A program made the position numbers and the translations under genes. The notes under the pieces were generated by a model. The model had not been told where the DNA came from, searched no databases, and was given only the letters and a program-made list of their open reading frames with translations. This document shows positions 6,279-6,592 of a DNA stretch of 6,592 nucleotides, piece by piece. The DNA is from Actinomycetota bacterium (GTDB taxonomy: Bacteria; Actinomycetota; Thermoleophilia; Gaiellales; Gaiellaceae): NCBI GenBank assembly GCA_013812265.1, contig JACCTQ010000330.1, positions 1 to 6,592 on the forward strand, given 5' to 3'. Position 1 is the first letter of the stretch; each line of letters begins with the position of its first letter.

Positions 6279-6592
6279 GTGCCGCTTCAACCCAGCCGCA
6301 CGGTCGACGAGCTTCGAGAGCTCCAGGAGCTGACCGGCGACGAGAACGGAGCGCAGCGTGTTTGCTGGACGGACACGTGGGCTCGCGCCCGCGACTGGAT
6401 CGGCGAAAAGCTGGCCGAGCTGCCGGTGAAAGTCGACGTCGACGAGGCCGGCAACCGGTGGGCGACGCTCCCCGGTCGATCCGACCGCGCTTTGCTGATC
6501 GGCGGGCATATCGACTCGGTGCCGAACGGCGGCTGGCTGGACGGCTGCCTCAACGTGCTCGCAGGCCTGGAGGTGCTCCGCCGGATCGCCGA
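6279..6592 (+). CDS. M20-family metallo-amidohydrolase (N-carbamoyl amino acid / allantoate type), N-terminal part
   Basis: A frame opening at the GTG at 6279 and still open at the window edge gives 104 residues of a family that usually runs about 400-420. It reads MPLQPSRTVDELRELQELTG and then a WTDTWARARDWI segment. The metal-site motif GGHIDSVPNGGWLDG follows at residues 75-89; H77 and D88 are the expected zinc or manganese ligands and D79 is the usual catalytic-region aspartate. Members hydrolyse N-carbamoyl amino acids, beta-ureidopropionate or allantoate, releasing CO2 and ammonia. As a divergent neighbour of a dihydropyrimidinase it is the natural next enzyme. The rest of the gene, including the dimerisation domain and remaining ligands, lies outside the window, so substrate class cannot be settled. 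No ribosome binding site precedes the GTG, and no better start lies upstream in frame. Confidence 0.85.
   Translation, partial: MPLQPSRTVDELRELQELTGDENGAQRVCWTDTWARARDWIGEKLAELPVKVDVDEAGNRWATLPGRSDRALLIGGHIDSVPNGGWLDGCLNVLAGLEVLRRIA

Noticed and set aside
6246..6553. Two minus-strand open frames of 87-88 codons near the right edge
   Set aside because: They lie opposite the M20 hydrolase frame, which carries a clear metal-site motif; the minus-strand products show no motif.
1..6592. CRISPR arrays, insertion sequences, tRNA or rRNA genes and defence systems
   Set aside because: No direct-repeat arrays, transposase motifs or structural RNA signatures were seen; almost the whole window is filled by the metabolic genes described.

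Overview
This window is GC-rich, with strong G/C preference at third codon positions and GTG starts alongside ATG. It carries one tight minus-strand transport-plus-catabolism operon and the start of a divergent plus-strand gene. The base composition and protein character suit a high-GC soil-type bacterium such as an Actinomycetota member (for example Thermoleophilia). That is an impression only: there is no rRNA or other marker gene here to fix the taxonomy.

The operon reads leftwards from about position 6186: ABC permease 1 (6186-5293), ABC ATPase (5296-4493), ABC permease 2 (4496-3672), a secreted NMT1/THI5-type substrate-binding protein (3622-2501), a perfect hairpin (2459-2490), a dihydropyrimidinase/hydantoinase (2436-1021), a possible 9-codon coupling ORF (1024-995) and a zinc-less MDR (quinone-oxidoreductase-like) NADPH enzyme (995-27). 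The three membrane/ATPase genes overlap pairwise by ATGA. The 92 bp to the right of the operon (6187-6278) separate it from a plus-strand gene that runs off the right edge. That gene encodes the N-terminal 104 residues of an M20-family metallo-amidohydrolase (N-carbamoyl amino acid / ureidopropionate / allantoate type).

The genes fit one job: import of a small cyclic ureide or pyrimidine by a heteromeric ABC importer, ring opening by the dihydropyrimidinase to an N-carbamoyl amino acid, and removal of the carbamoyl group by the M20 hydrolase to release an amino acid, CO2 and ammonia. This matches the second and third steps of reductive pyrimidine catabolism or a hydantoin pathway. No PydA-type dihydropyrimidine dehydrogenase is visible. 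The MDR enzyme sits where an extra redox step would be, but its substrate cannot be read from the sequence. All major genes belong to known families. The novelty, if any, lies in their combination, the MDR enzyme's role, and the post-transcriptional signals between genes.
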